Origin: Bacillota bacterium
GTDB lineage: Bacteria; Macinerneyibacteriota; Macinerneyibacteria; Macinerneyibacteriales; DSCS01
NCBI GenBank assembly: GCA_011048995.1
Contig: DSCS01000005.1
Location: 1 to 51,500, forward strand
DNA length: 51,500 nt
Reading direction: 5' to 3'
Every line of letters begins with the position of its first letter. Positions within the stretch are counted from its first letter, which is position 1. Positions 44,293 through 51,500 of the stretch are shown here, in pieces. The position numbers and the translations under genes were made by a program. A model generated the notes under the pieces. It worked only from the letters and a program-made list of their open reading frames with translations. It was not told the origin of the DNA and did no database searches.

Positions 44293-44853
44293 ATGTGTGA
44301 TAAAAAGCAAACAGATAATACTAAATACAAGACGCGACCCCTCCACAAGATATCGATAACGGAGAAGGAGCGGGCGTTTAACTTCAGGACGGCGGCTCTC
44401 ATCCTCAGGGGAAGCGAGGTCCTGTTTCATACGATTGAAGGAAACAATTTCTGGGTTCTGCCCGGCGGCCGGGTTCACATGGGGGAAAGCAGTATCGAGG
44501 CTTTACACCGGGAGATCGCTGAAGAACTGGGGGCCCGGATCGAGATCGTCCGTCCCTTATGGGTCGTTGAGAATTTTTTTGTTCATCAGAAAAAATTACA
44601 TCAGAATATCGGGTTTTATTATTTGACCCGGTTTAAATCACCTTGCGATTTCTATGATGCAAATGAGGTGTTTCAAAGGCAAGAGGGGGGGGAGACTCTT
44701 CTGTTTCAGTGGTTGTCTCCGGATCAGATCATGGAGGAGACTTGTTTTCCCGCTTTTCTTAAAGAGCGGGTGAATTCTCTGCCTTCTGTCCTGGAACATG
44801 TGGTCCATTGGGATGATGTCTCCCCTGATATTATTGCCCGGGGTTTAGAGTAA
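44293..44853 (+). CDS. NUDIX hydrolase with a repeat-derived N-terminus
   Basis: 186 residues from ATG 44293 (AGGAG 6 nt upstream). The Nudix box GX5EX7REUXEEXGU is intact as GGRVHMGESSIEALHREIAEELGA, preceded by FWVLP. This family hydrolyses nucleoside diphosphates linked to another group. The catalytic domain begins about residue 20 (KISITEKERAFNFRTAALIL). Residues DNTKYKTRPL, just before it, are read from repeat copy D, so an insertion has replaced or extended the native start. The 3' end is followed by a two-way terminator. Confidence 0.88.
   Translation: MCDKKQTDNTKYKTRPLHKISITEKERAFNFRTAALILRGSEVLFHTIEGNNFWVLPGGRVHMGESSIEALHREIAEELGARIEIVRPLWVVENFFVHQKKLHQNIGFYYLTRFKSPCDFYDANEVFQRQEGGETLLFQWLSPDQIMEETCFPAFLKERVNSLPSVLEHVVHWDDVSPDIIARGLE
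44316..44342 (-). repeat. Transposase-associated repeat, copy D, inside a gene
   Basis: 27 nt identical to the reverse complement of copies A and B (core AGGGGTCGCG ... TAGTATTA on the minus strand). It lies in frame within the NUDIX gene, 17 kb from the transposase. Its inner flank (ATC) matches copy C. Confidence 0.9.
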
Positions 44854-44856
44854 AAA

Positions 44857-44881
44857 AAAGGGGAGGATTTCTCCTCCCCTT
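44857..44881. terminator. Two-way rho-independent terminator
   Basis: AAGGGGAGGA, loop TTTC, TCCTCCCCTT. An A-run before it gives a U-run on the minus strand. It separates the convergent NUDIX gene and the FlgT-like gene. Confidence 0.88.
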
Positions 44882-44902
44882 CTACGGATGGCTCCGGTTA
44901 TT

Positions 44903-46090
44903 TTAGTCGCCTTCGATAGGAGAGGACTCAAGCTGGGGATTGTCGTCCCACAGCTCCTCTTCTTCCACATCTTCGGGGTTCTTTGAAAAATCAACAGTGA
45001 CACGGTCTCCGCCGCTTGTGGGTGGGGCTATAGTCACATACATCGATTCAAAGATCTTGTAAATAGACTCTTTCAGGCGTCCGATATCTCCGACAAAGGT
45101 CACTTCGTATTCCACCGAATTTTTAGTGGAATTACGTTGGATCAGATTTTTCACTCCGTCGGCGCTTTGTAATTTTGACTTGAACTCAATCAACATAGAG
45201 AAATCAGGAACATTAAGGAGTTCCAACGCAACCGCCCGGCCCGAAACAGTCTCTGATTCCCAACGTTTTATAAGTTTTTGAGAGATGAATTTGCCGATGG
45301 CGGCACCGCCTTTGCGGCCGCCTTTCTTCATGGCGAATTCCTGGGCATCTTTATCGGTTCCCGTGACTTTAAAATTATCAGCAGCGATGATCTGAGCAGT
45401 CGAGGTGTTAATGAGTTTGGCTGAAATCATAACACGGCCACGGTAGAAAACCGATGTTTTTTTCTGAGGCTCTGATTTGACATTAAAGACTAAAATATAT
45501 TCAGCCTGATTGTTCAATCCGAATCCCACAGATTCTTTATAGATCTCTTCGGAAGAAGAGAATTTTCTTAATGTGAACTGATCAGCTATTCTTTTGCTGA
45601 CGACGGGGAACTCTTTATCCGTGAGGTATTCGATGATCCCGTCATAAGCTTCTGCGACGACCGGGTTGTTCGGACTGTCCAGAGAATTGCTCACTGTGGG
45701 GTCATAGAGGACCAGAATACGGGGGTTTCCCATTTTTTCACGCAGAATGCCCAAAGCGTTCAGGTCATTTTTTAAGTCGCCCTGAGCGACAACAGCCTCG
45801 ATGGTCACTGTCCACGTGCCGTCGACTTCCTGTTTTTCGCTGATAACAGTATAGCTTTTGACATAACCGCGGGCTTTGGAGAGGATTTTATCCTCGACCA
45901 GCATAAAGTTCTGTGTGAGAGATTCAGAATCGATCAAAGTGCCGAGTCCCTGCTCTACGGCCAGCCGTTGCGCCGCATATGTGGCGTCCCGTTTTGTTGT
46001 ACCGATACCACTGGCTTTGACTACATTCTGGGCGGCGGCTGTCGCCGAGAAGAGAACGGCGACAATAAGGATAAGTAATGTTTTTTTCAT
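44903..46090 (-). CDS. FlgT/LPP20-like secreted protein
   Basis: 395 residues with a signal peptide (KKTLLILIVAVLFSATAAAQ). The first mature region has ATYAAQRLAVEQGLGTLID followed by ILSKARGYVKSYTVI and a TWTVTIEAVV strand, the pattern of FlgT N-terminal/LPP20 domains. Then comes LVLYDPTVSNSLDSPNNPV-type alpha/beta sequence, and an acidic tail with no barrel end. Soluble periplasmic role likely, perhaps in envelope assembly. It follows a related gene (46106) by 16 nt; the two share the signal, DAxxxA start and repeat layout, so they probably arose by duplication. No flagellar gene is near. Confidence 0.7.
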   Translation of the reverse strand: MKKTLLILIVAVLFSATAAAQNVVKASGIGTTKRDATYAAQRLAVEQGLGTLIDSESLTQNFMLVEDKILSKARGYVKSYTVISEKQEVDGTWTVTIEAVVAQGDLKNDLNALGILREKMGNPRILVLYDPTVSNSLDSPNNPVVAEAYDGIIEYLTDKEFPVVSKRIADQFTLRKFSSSEEIYKESVGFGLNNQAEYILVFNVKSEPQKKTSVFYRGRVMISAKLINTSTAQIIAADNFKVTGTDKDAQEFAMKKGGRKGGAAIGKFISQKLIKRWESETVSGRAVALELLNVPDFSMLIEFKSKLQSADGVKNLIQRNSTKNSVEYEVTFVGDIGRLKESIYKIFESMYVTIAPPTSGGDRVTVDFSKNPEDVEEEELWDDNPQLESSPIEGD

Positions 46091-46105
46091 ACTTTTCCCT
46101 CCCTT

Positions 46106-47290
46106 TTATTGTGCTTCTCGGAAGAAGCGTATGGTGTTCCCAAGGACAATGGGATCTTCTTTTAAACTGAGTTCGATGCGTCCGGGGATTTCAAAGAGGA
46201 GATCGTCAAGCTGTCCGTCATACCAGACAGTGAAGGATGTCACGTTGCCTGCCCGGGTCCCTAATTTGATCTGGTTTGTCATATTTTGAAGGACACGGCG
46301 GATTGATCCGACTTCTCCAAAGGAATAATCGTAGAAGACCAGTTTGTAGGGGCGTCCGTCAGCGACATAATCCTTCCAGAACAGGCGCAGTTTATTCATA
46401 ATGTCGCCCATGGCGCTATTGATGGCTTCTTCCATTCCTGCTGATATAGAGGCATCTTTGGAGCTTAAAGTCAGAGGCCTGGAGTATCCTGTCTGAGAGG
46501 CGATGTTTTCGCCGGTCATAACGGTATAGGCGCTGATAGAGATACTGACTTTGAAGGCTTTCATCCCCTGGGAGAAGGCCTCTTCGACATCTCCGACCAC
46601 TTTGATGTAAAAGTCGGCATTGGTATTGCGGGCCAGGGTAAGCATCATATCCTCTTCCCCTGTCTCAAGGGCTCCGGCGCTCTTTTCCAGATTGATGAGT
46701 TCTTCATTGGCTTCGATATCTTTGATCTCCTGCTCGCCGATAAAAGGAATATGCTGGTTTTGCAGGAAAGAGCCGATTTTTGCATAAGCCATGTCTTTTC
46801 TTCTGTAAAAATCAGGATCCGAAGCCTTTTCATCAACGTATGGCATCATAGAAAAGTTGTCCAATTGTTTGCGCAGATCCTTGGATGAAGCGATGATCCC
46901 CATCATCTCCAGGTCTTTTCTGATCTGTTCGGTGTTGAGTGTGAAAGTCACCGTCATCGTGACTTTGTATTTTTTTCCGTTGAACTCCTGAGTCCGTTTG
47001 GCGGTTGTTTTGCCGTTTATCGTGCCTCCGGAAAGCTGATAATTCATGGCATTGGCAAGAACAGCCTCTTTGTTGGCCTGATATTTCATCTGTTCTTCAG
47101 GCATGGTGAGCATATTAAGAATAATAGTGTCAACAGCGCTGACTAATGCGTCTGTTTTTGCATCTTCGGTTTTCATTCCCCGGCCAATAGAACGAACGGA
47201 AACCGTTTTTTCATCAATTGGCGTAATCTGTGCGGCGACAAAAACTGACGCGAAAAGCAGTAAAGTCGTCAAGAGCATTGTTTTTTTCAT
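46106..47290 (-). CDS. DUF6175-like secreted protein
   Basis: 394 residues with a signal peptide (KKTMLLTTLLLFASVFVAAQ). Mature start VSVRSIGRGMKTEDAKTDALVSAVDTIIL matches the LPP20/FlgT style, with strands KYKVTMTVTFTL. The later part has AYAKIGSFLQNQHIPFIGEQEI and NADFYIKVVGDVEEAF, typical of DUF6175-type proteins. RBS AAAGGAGG. A terminator separates it from the upstream gene, so it may depend on read-through. Function unknown; cell envelope. Confidence 0.65.
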   Translation of the reverse strand: MKKTMLLTTLLLFASVFVAAQITPIDEKTVSVRSIGRGMKTEDAKTDALVSAVDTIILNMLTMPEEQMKYQANKEAVLANAMNYQLSGGTINGKTTAKRTQEFNGKKYKVTMTVTFTLNTEQIRKDLEMMGIIASSKDLRKQLDNFSMMPYVDEKASDPDFYRRKDMAYAKIGSFLQNQHIPFIGEQEIKDIEANEELINLEKSAGALETGEEDMMLTLARNTNADFYIKVVGDVEEAFSQGMKAFKVSISISAYTVMTGENIASQTGYSRPLTLSSKDASISAGMEEAINSAMGDIMNKLRLFWKDYVADGRPYKLVFYDYSFGEVGSIRRVLQNMTNQIKLGTRAGNVTSFTVWYDGQLDDLLFEIPGRIELSLKEDPIVLGNTIRFFREAQ

Positions 47291-47310
47291 GATTTTCCTC
47301 CTTTACATAA

Positions 47311-47345
47311 AAAACGCAGGGAGAGCAACCTCTCACCTGCGTTTT
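47311..47345 (-). terminator. Terminator inside the minus-strand envelope gene cluster
   Basis: AAAACGCAGG and CCTGCGTTTT form a 10-bp stem with an inner GAGAG/CTCTC pair. The minus strand ends in six U. It is 21 nt upstream of the next gene and no promoter fits in between. Confidence 0.8.
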
Positions 47346-47358
47346 GGCTCAATTATAA

Positions 47359-48894
47359 TCAGAATGTGATTCCAAGGCCGAAGGCCATCCCGACGCCACC
47401 GGCGTTGAAGTCTTCCAGCCCGGCATCTTCTAAAGTGCCTTTATCACCGGAAACTTCCTCTTTAATTTCCGAAGGATTTGCTAAAATATCGTAGGTCAGT
47501 TGTCCGTAAGCGTAAAAGGAGGGCGAGATAAGGATTTCCGCTCCTCCGCGGATCGTGGCTCCGATAGAATTGGCTGTATATTCCCAACTTTCATCTTCTG
47601 TTGTCCATGAGTAGGATGAATATGTTCCGGAAAGCCCGGCTGTGATGGCAAACCGGGAGAGGTAGAATTTTTTCATAAAACCGACATCAACAGTCGAGAC
47701 ATTCATGGACCACTCATCTGTCAATCCGGAAAATCCTTCCGGGTCTTCAAAAGCCGGAGAAGAGATCCGTGCATTGGCCGTCAGATAAAATTCAGAAAAA
47801 TTTATCGCGCTAGCCAGAGAGTAATCAGCGCCGACAAGAAAAGCGATATGCTGCCCGCTGATGAATTCCGTACCGCCGCTCATGACTTTTAAGTTAAACG
47901 GCACATAGGCCAAGCCGGCATGGACATTCAGCCCCAATTTGGGGTCTTCCAGGATCTGATCGCCTTCTTCGCTTCGTCCGATGAGGACCTGGGCTTCGGA
48001 ATAGTTCGCATCGATCTTGCGGATCTTGGCAAAAGCCGTCATGCGGCGTTTTCCTTCTTCGTCATAAGTAAAGGCTTTATAACGCTGATCCATACGGATG
48101 CCGGTGTCTTTTCCCATATCAAAGCCAATAGATCCGGCTGTGACCGTGGAAGCAACGGCTTTGATCTGAAACTCGGGGATGGCCCGGAGATCTTTTTTCA
48201 AAACAGTGAGAAGCCCTCCGACAGCGGCGTTGAATTGACGCTCTTTCAAGGCTTCAAGTTCATCCTCTGTCTTTTTGCTCTCATCATTGACGAGAGAGTC
48301 TCCTACACTGGAGAAAAGCATCCCCATGAGATTCGATCCGTTGTTGGCTTTGACCGTCCGGACCTTGGCTCCTGTGGATGTGTTGTAAAGATCAAGACGC
48401 ATATAAATGGTGTATTTGTAAGAAACGGGAAGATCGACATCTTTTCCGTTTTCTGTGAAAGTCTTTGTCTTGACCTCCTCTTTGACCGATTCGACATAAG
48501 GGACAAGGGCATAAGAATTTTCCAGGGTTTTGAGCAGATCGTCCAAGGTTACCATGGCTTCCTTGAATTTTCCGTCAGCGTCCATGCGCTGAGAAGCGAT
48601 GTCCCGGGCATTGTCCCGGATGAAAGTATCGGCATCAGCTAAAAATTCTTCAAAGGATTGATCGGACTGAACGTCAAAAAAATCGACACGGACAAATTCT
48701 TTGACGACCATGTCATAGATCCTTGTGTCGATGCTTTGAAGCCGCTCCGGCGTAATAAGGCCTGATGCGATCTCAGGGTTATATCCTGCGGGAAAAAGAA
48801 AGAGAGATTTTCTCTCATAGGTCTCTAATTCCGCGGCGGAAACCATTCCCGCCAATAAAACGCAAAAAAGAATGACAAGTACAATTTTTTTCAT
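47359..48894 (-). CDS. Envelope protein with periplasmic domain and outer-membrane barrel
   Basis: 511 residues with a signal peptide (KKIVLVILFCVLLAGMVSAA). The N-terminal half (to about 270) is a mixed alpha/beta domain (LETYERKSLFLFPAGYNP, YKYTIYMRLDLYNTSTGAKV) similar in style to the next two gene products. The rest alternates strands (FYLTANARISSPAF, FAITAGLSGTYSSYSWT) and ends GVGMAFGLGITF, an outer-membrane insertion signal. RBS GGGGG. First gene of a three-gene minus-strand set; a terminator follows it. No family recognised with certainty. Confidence 0.65.
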   Translation of the reverse strand: MKKIVLVILFCVLLAGMVSAAELETYERKSLFLFPAGYNPEIASGLITPERLQSIDTRIYDMVVKEFVRVDFFDVQSDQSFEEFLADADTFIRDNARDIASQRMDADGKFKEAMVTLDDLLKTLENSYALVPYVESVKEEVKTKTFTENGKDVDLPVSYKYTIYMRLDLYNTSTGAKVRTVKANNGSNLMGMLFSSVGDSLVNDESKKTEDELEALKERQFNAAVGGLLTVLKKDLRAIPEFQIKAVASTVTAGSIGFDMGKDTGIRMDQRYKAFTYDEEGKRRMTAFAKIRKIDANYSEAQVLIGRSEEGDQILEDPKLGLNVHAGLAYVPFNLKVMSGGTEFISGQHIAFLVGADYSLASAINFSEFYLTANARISSPAFEDPEGFSGLTDEWSMNVSTVDVGFMKKFYLSRFAITAGLSGTYSSYSWTTEDESWEYTANSIGATIRGGAEILISPSFYAYGQLTYDILANPSEIKEEVSGDKGTLEDAGLEDFNAGGVGMAFGLGITF

Positions 48895-48983
48895 ACTACC
48901 CCCTTCAGATGGTATTAACTTTCTCCTATTATAACATGACCAAGGTGTTTTTCAAAGGCTAAGAAGGCGCTTTTTCATTTTTT

Positions 48984-49919
48984 TCACGGGGTAGCAATGA
49001 CCAGCCCCCTTTTTCGTTGTGATTCGTCCAGAGCCTCCTCCAGTGCCCGTATCACGGAAAGATAAGGGATGTTTTTATCTACGAAAAGAATAGCATAATC
49101 CATGGGGGCTTTCATTTCGATCTCTTGAAGTCCTTCTTCTATAATAGTGATGATCCTCCTGGCCAGAGGACCCGCCGCCTCTTTTTGGGGTGTGCGGAGA
49201 AGGATGTAAAAGGTGGACTCTTCGAAACGAGCCGGGGTGTCGATCGTGCGGATAGCAGAACGGATCTTTTGAGTTAAAACACAAAGGCTCTCCCGGACGC
49301 GCAGATTTCCGTAAAGGCGTTTCAAAGAGATAGTGGAGCGGTAGCGGATCCCGAGAACGGCAAATCCATGATTGTAGCGGTCGAGGTATCCCAAAGCATC
49401 AGCCATTTTGAGCTTGAAATAGAAAGCATTATAAGCTCCTGTCTCATCGTCAAAGATGGAGCGACTGCGAAGTTTTTCTTCCAGGATCTCATCATGGAGA
49501 ATAAAAGCAGCCAAAATACTCAGGTTTTCAAAAGTCATGAGCTCATCGGGTGAAAAGGGATTACGGCGGGCCATAACGGAAAAGCCGATGCAAAGCCCTT
49601 TAAACTGAAGGGGAAAGAGAAAAAGATGATTCCCTTTTTTTTCAGCGAAAGGGCCTCCGTCCTCAAAGGACATTCCCCGGGGACAGTTCAGCAGGGCTGA
49701 GAAGTGCTCATCACTCTCTGACGGCAGAAAATGGCGCTGAAACCGGGAGGAAAAGCCCCGGCTTATTTTGACTTTAAAGCGGTCTCCTTTTTTGAGAAAG
49801 ACAGCGCATCCGGAAAGGCCAAGTTGATGGACTGCCGAATCCATGATGCCGGAAAGCATTTCTTCGTGGCTGGTGGCCCGGTTCAGCTTATTCATAAATT
49901 CATGGAGAGAATGAGGCAT
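48984..49919 (-). CDS. GAF domain plus degenerate GGDEF protein
   Basis: 311 residues from ATG 49919 (AAAGGAG upstream). N-terminal GAF domain (about 1-140) starts LHEFMNKLNRATSHEEMLSGIMDSAVHQLG and carries LFLFPLQFKGLCIGFSVMARR. The C-terminal half has the diguanylate-cyclase layout: DDETGAYNAFYFKLKM in place of DxLTGLxNR, then FEESTFYILLRTP where GGDEF should be. The catalytic GG[DE]EF is absent, so it should not make cyclic-di-GMP. It may be a receptor or protein-partner. Own unit on the minus strand. Confidence 0.8.
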   Translation of the reverse strand: MPHSLHEFMNKLNRATSHEEMLSGIMDSAVHQLGLSGCAVFLKKGDRFKVKISRGFSSRFQRHFLPSESDEHFSALLNCPRGMSFEDGGPFAEKKGNHLFLFPLQFKGLCIGFSVMARRNPFSPDELMTFENLSILAAFILHDEILEEKLRSRSIFDDETGAYNAFYFKLKMADALGYLDRYNHGFAVLGIRYRSTISLKRLYGNLRVRESLCVLTQKIRSAIRTIDTPARFEESTFYILLRTPQKEAAGPLARRIITIIEEGLQEIEMKAPMDYAILFVDKNIPYLSVIRALEEALDESQRKRGLVIATP

Positions 49920-49995
49920 AAGGACTCCTTTCACTGTCTTTAAGTATGGCTCATATTTAAAATAATTTCAACAGATAAATAAAGAGAATGAGGGA

Positions 49996-50023
49996 TTGAA
50001 TTTATAAAGAGTTGTGCTATACT
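49996..50023 (+). promoter_or_regulatory. Promoter of the first tandem barrel
   Basis: TTGAAT (49996-50001) and TATACT (50018-50023) with 16-nt spacing. RBS GGAGG follows. Confidence 0.7.
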
Positions 50024-50051
50024 TCAAGGACAATTAACTTGGAGGTGTGTT

Positions 50052-50621
50052 ATGAAAAAAATGTTAATGATCGTGATTTTGATGGTCTTGGCTGTATCTA
50101 TGGTATCAGCCACACAGTTCGGCGTGAAAGCGGGCCTTGTCATGTCCAAATTCACAGAAGACCTTGAAGGTGTAGAGCCCGGTGTGAATACAGGGCTTCT
50201 GTTCGGCGGGATGATCCATATGCCTTTGCCGGCCCTTCCTTTGACGATTATCGGTGAAGCCAACTACATTCAGAAGGGAGCGAAGTATGAAGCATTGGGA
50301 GAGGAATTGCTTTTTAATACCAATTACATCGAACTGACAGCTCTGGCTAAATACAATATCGTCCCTATGGTGGGAATCTATGCCGGCCCCTCATGGGGTT
50401 TTCTGGCTTCAGCTGAACTGGAATCCGACGGGGAGACCACTGACATCAAAGATGATCTCAAAGGGTCTGAAATGTCTCTTAATATCGGTGCCCAGGGCAA
50501 TCTCGGCCCCATTCTTCTTGATGGCCGTTTTAACATGGGTTTGACTGATAATTCGGACGAAGATTTTGGTGCAAAGTTGAAAACCAGCACTTTCATTATC
50601 TCCGCCGGCATCCTTTTTTAA
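50052..50621 (+). CDS. Outer-membrane beta-barrel protein, tandem copy 1
   Basis: 189 residues with a signal peptide (KKMLMIVILMVLAVSMVSA). The mature part begins TQFGVKAGLVMSKFTEDLEGVEPG and has barrel strands (GEANYIQKGAKYEALG, IELTALAKYNI, GIYAGPSWGFLASAE). It ends STFIISAGILF, a C-terminal aromatic insertion signal. The FGVKAGLxxSKFTEDxxG start and QKGxKxE strand are the outer-membrane beta-barrel (PF13568-like) pattern. The next gene is a clear paralog with the same strand order. Unknown role. Confidence 0.82.
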   Translation: MKKMLMIVILMVLAVSMVSATQFGVKAGLVMSKFTEDLEGVEPGVNTGLLFGGMIHMPLPALPLTIIGEANYIQKGAKYEALGEELLFNTNYIELTALAKYNIVPMVGIYAGPSWGFLASAELESDGETTDIKDDLKGSEMSLNIGAQGNLGPILLDGRFNMGLTDNSDEDFGAKLKTSTFIISAGILF

Positions 50622-50650
50622 TCAGTTTTTAAGAATCTGATTGATTCCGT

Positions 50651-50693
50651 CCCGCACTCAGTTTGCATGCAAACTGAGTGCGGGGTTTTTTTT
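50651..50693 (+). terminator. Perfect 34-nt palindrome with U-run (GCACTCA family)
   Basis: CCCGCACTCAGTTTGCA followed by its exact reverse complement (50651-50684), then G and eight T. It terminates the first barrel gene and shares the GCACTCA arm with 984 and 25289. Confidence 0.9.
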
Positions 50694-50729
50694 GTCTCTT
50701 TCTCCCTTGATCACAAGAGGAAACTTTAT

Positions 50730-50759
50730 TTGGGCAAACGGGCTCTTTTCTTTTATACT
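50730..50759 (+). promoter_or_regulatory. Promoter of the second tandem barrel
   Basis: TTGGGC (50730-50735) and TATACT (50754-50759) with 18-nt spacing. A strong RBS (AAAAGGAGGG) precedes the ATG at 50785. Confidence 0.6.
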
Positions 50760-50784
50760 GAAAAATCAAATAAAAGGAGGGTCT

Positions 50785-51363
50785 ATGAAAAAGATATTGT
50801 TTCTGGTTGTTTGTCTGGGAATTATCTTGAGCGGGGCGTCTGCTCTGGAGTACGGGGCCAAAACCGGGTTGGTCTTTTCCAAATATACCGATGATATCGA
50901 GGGGATTACTCCGGAGTTCCGGACGGGGTTTTTAACGGGGGGTTTTTTGAGAATCCCGGTGACAGGGATGCCTCTTACCGTCATAGGAGAAGCGCTTTAT
51001 ACCCAGAAGGGATCCCATTTCGAAGAAGCGGGGTTTGAGGCGACACTCAGAATGGATTATTTCGAACTGGCTCTTCTGTGCAAGTATCATTTTCTTTCCC
51101 ATGCGGGGGTTTATCTGGGGCCGTCTTTCTCCTATTTAACAAAAGCTGAGATGAAACAGGACGGTGCAGGAACGGCTGATCTCACTGATGAGTTCAAGGG
51201 AAGCGAGTTTTCTCTCAATATCGGAGCCCAGACCGATGTGAATGCCTTTGTCTTTGATGTCCGCTATAATCTGGGGTTGACAGACACCAATGATTCTCTT
51301 AACGGCGGGGATTTCAGCATTAAGACAATGTCTTTGATGCTTTCGGCCGGGTATTTGTTTTAA
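50785..51363 (+). CDS. Outer-membrane beta-barrel protein, tandem copy 2
   Basis: 192 residues from ATG 50785, chosen for its RBS and signal peptide (KKILFLVVCLGIILSGASA); the longer frame to 50641 passes through a palindrome and promoter. The mature start LEYGAKTGLVFSKYTDDIEGITPE closely follows copy 1, as do strands TVIGEALYTQKGSHFEEAG and GVYLGPSFSYLTKAEM. It ends MLSAGYLF. The two genes are a local duplication, each with its own promoter. Confidence 0.85.
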   Translation: MKKILFLVVCLGIILSGASALEYGAKTGLVFSKYTDDIEGITPEFRTGFLTGGFLRIPVTGMPLTVIGEALYTQKGSHFEEAGFEATLRMDYFELALLCKYHFLSHAGVYLGPSFSYLTKAEMKQDGAGTADLTDEFKGSEFSLNIGAQTDVNAFVFDVRYNLGLTDTNDSLNGGDFSIKTMSLMLSAGYLF

Positions 51364-51373
51364 CATAAAAAAA

Positions 51374-51407
51374 CGGCTCTCTGTTTTACGTCAATGGCAG
51401 AGAGCCG
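51374..51407 (-). terminator. Hairpin terminator, U-run on the minus strand
   Basis: CGGCTCTCTG and CAGAGAGCCG form a 10-bp stem around 14 nt. A-runs on the left give a U-run on the minus strand, pointing to a convergent gene beyond the window end. The last 90 nt hold no recognisable feature. Confidence 0.7.
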
Positions 51408-51500
51408 AAAAAAGTCTTTCGCTTGTCATGGGCGATCATTTAGAAATAAAGCATAGTAAAAAAGTGAAACCCTTGAAATTCGAGAAATGACATGTTATAT

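Noticed and set aside
44903-46090. Flagellar assembly function for the FlgT-like protein
   Set aside because: No flagellar gene is near and the similarity is confined to a domain pattern shared with many envelope proteins.
47920-48642. 240-codon plus-strand frame opposite the envelope barrel gene
   Set aside because: The minus strand codes a signal peptide and barrel ending; the opposite frame has no family features or RBS.
1-51500. CRISPR array, tRNA or rRNA genes
   Set aside because: I found no regularly spaced direct repeats, and no tRNA-like cloverleaf or rRNA stretch on reading both strands. Only repeats of the transposase family and palindromes are present.

Overview
The window looks like chromosomal DNA of an uncultured Gram-negative bacterium. 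Evidence for an outer membrane: several small proteins with signal peptides and C-terminal aromatic beta-barrel ends, a TolC-type channel, an RND pump and an export-type polysaccharide locus. Moderate GC, short spacers, ATGA start/stop overlaps and clear TTGACA/TATAAT-type promoters are consistent throughout. I see no rRNA, tRNA, CRISPR array or phage block. I cannot place the phylum from sequence alone; a candidate phylum near the Fibrobacterota/Cloacimonadota/Spirochaetota level of divergence is a guess.

Layout. (1) 1-5.7 kb: a partial gene end, a frameshifted lipoprotein gene, a hybrid sensor kinase with a periplasmic solute-binding domain, and a MarR regulator divergent from a cysteine-rich V4R-like protein. 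(2) 5.8-17.7 kb: an exopolysaccharide/O-antigen locus with galE, two polyprenyl-phosphate sugar transferases, a Wzx flippase, four glycosyltransferase-like genes including one KpsS-like, and a Wzy/WaaL polymerase or ligase. A Spy/CpxP-like gene sits inside it with its own promoter and terminator. (3) 17.9-23.8 kb: an outer-membrane barrel, then tetR-tolC-RND with no periplasmic adaptor gene. (4) 24-27.7 kb: purB, a secreted metallo-beta-lactamase-fold protein, and a REP-associated (HUH/Y1) tyrosine transposase bounded by 29-bp inverted repeats. Solo copies of the repeat lie at the end of purB and inside a NUDIX gene 17 kb away. (5) 27.8-32.6 kb: a tightly packed envelope operon: lamin-tail-domain protein, four-helix bundle protein, PorV-like barrel, and helix-hairpin-helix plus barrel protein. 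(6) 32.7-44.9 kb: purH-purD, a TsaC/LMW-phosphatase fusion, radical SAM, PHP phosphoesterase, DMT transporter, PHP-glycosyltransferase fusion, a class I amidotransferase-like C26 hydrolase, a PNPOx-like flavoprotein, a small unknown and NUDIX. (7) 44.9-51.4 kb: a minus-strand set of three envelope proteins of FlgT/LPP20-like character, a GAF plus degenerate GGDEF protein, and two tandem paralogous outer-membrane barrels.

The most interesting signals are these. First, the transposase and its repeat family: every copy touches a coding end, and the repeat supplies stop codons or N-terminal residues to host genes. Second, at least four genes have a -10 box exactly 6 nt before the ATG and no ribosome-binding site, suggesting leaderless mRNAs. 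Third, there is a family of long palindromes sharing a GCACTCA arm. Fourth, the lamin-tail/HhH-barrel envelope operon may be an undescribed surface system.
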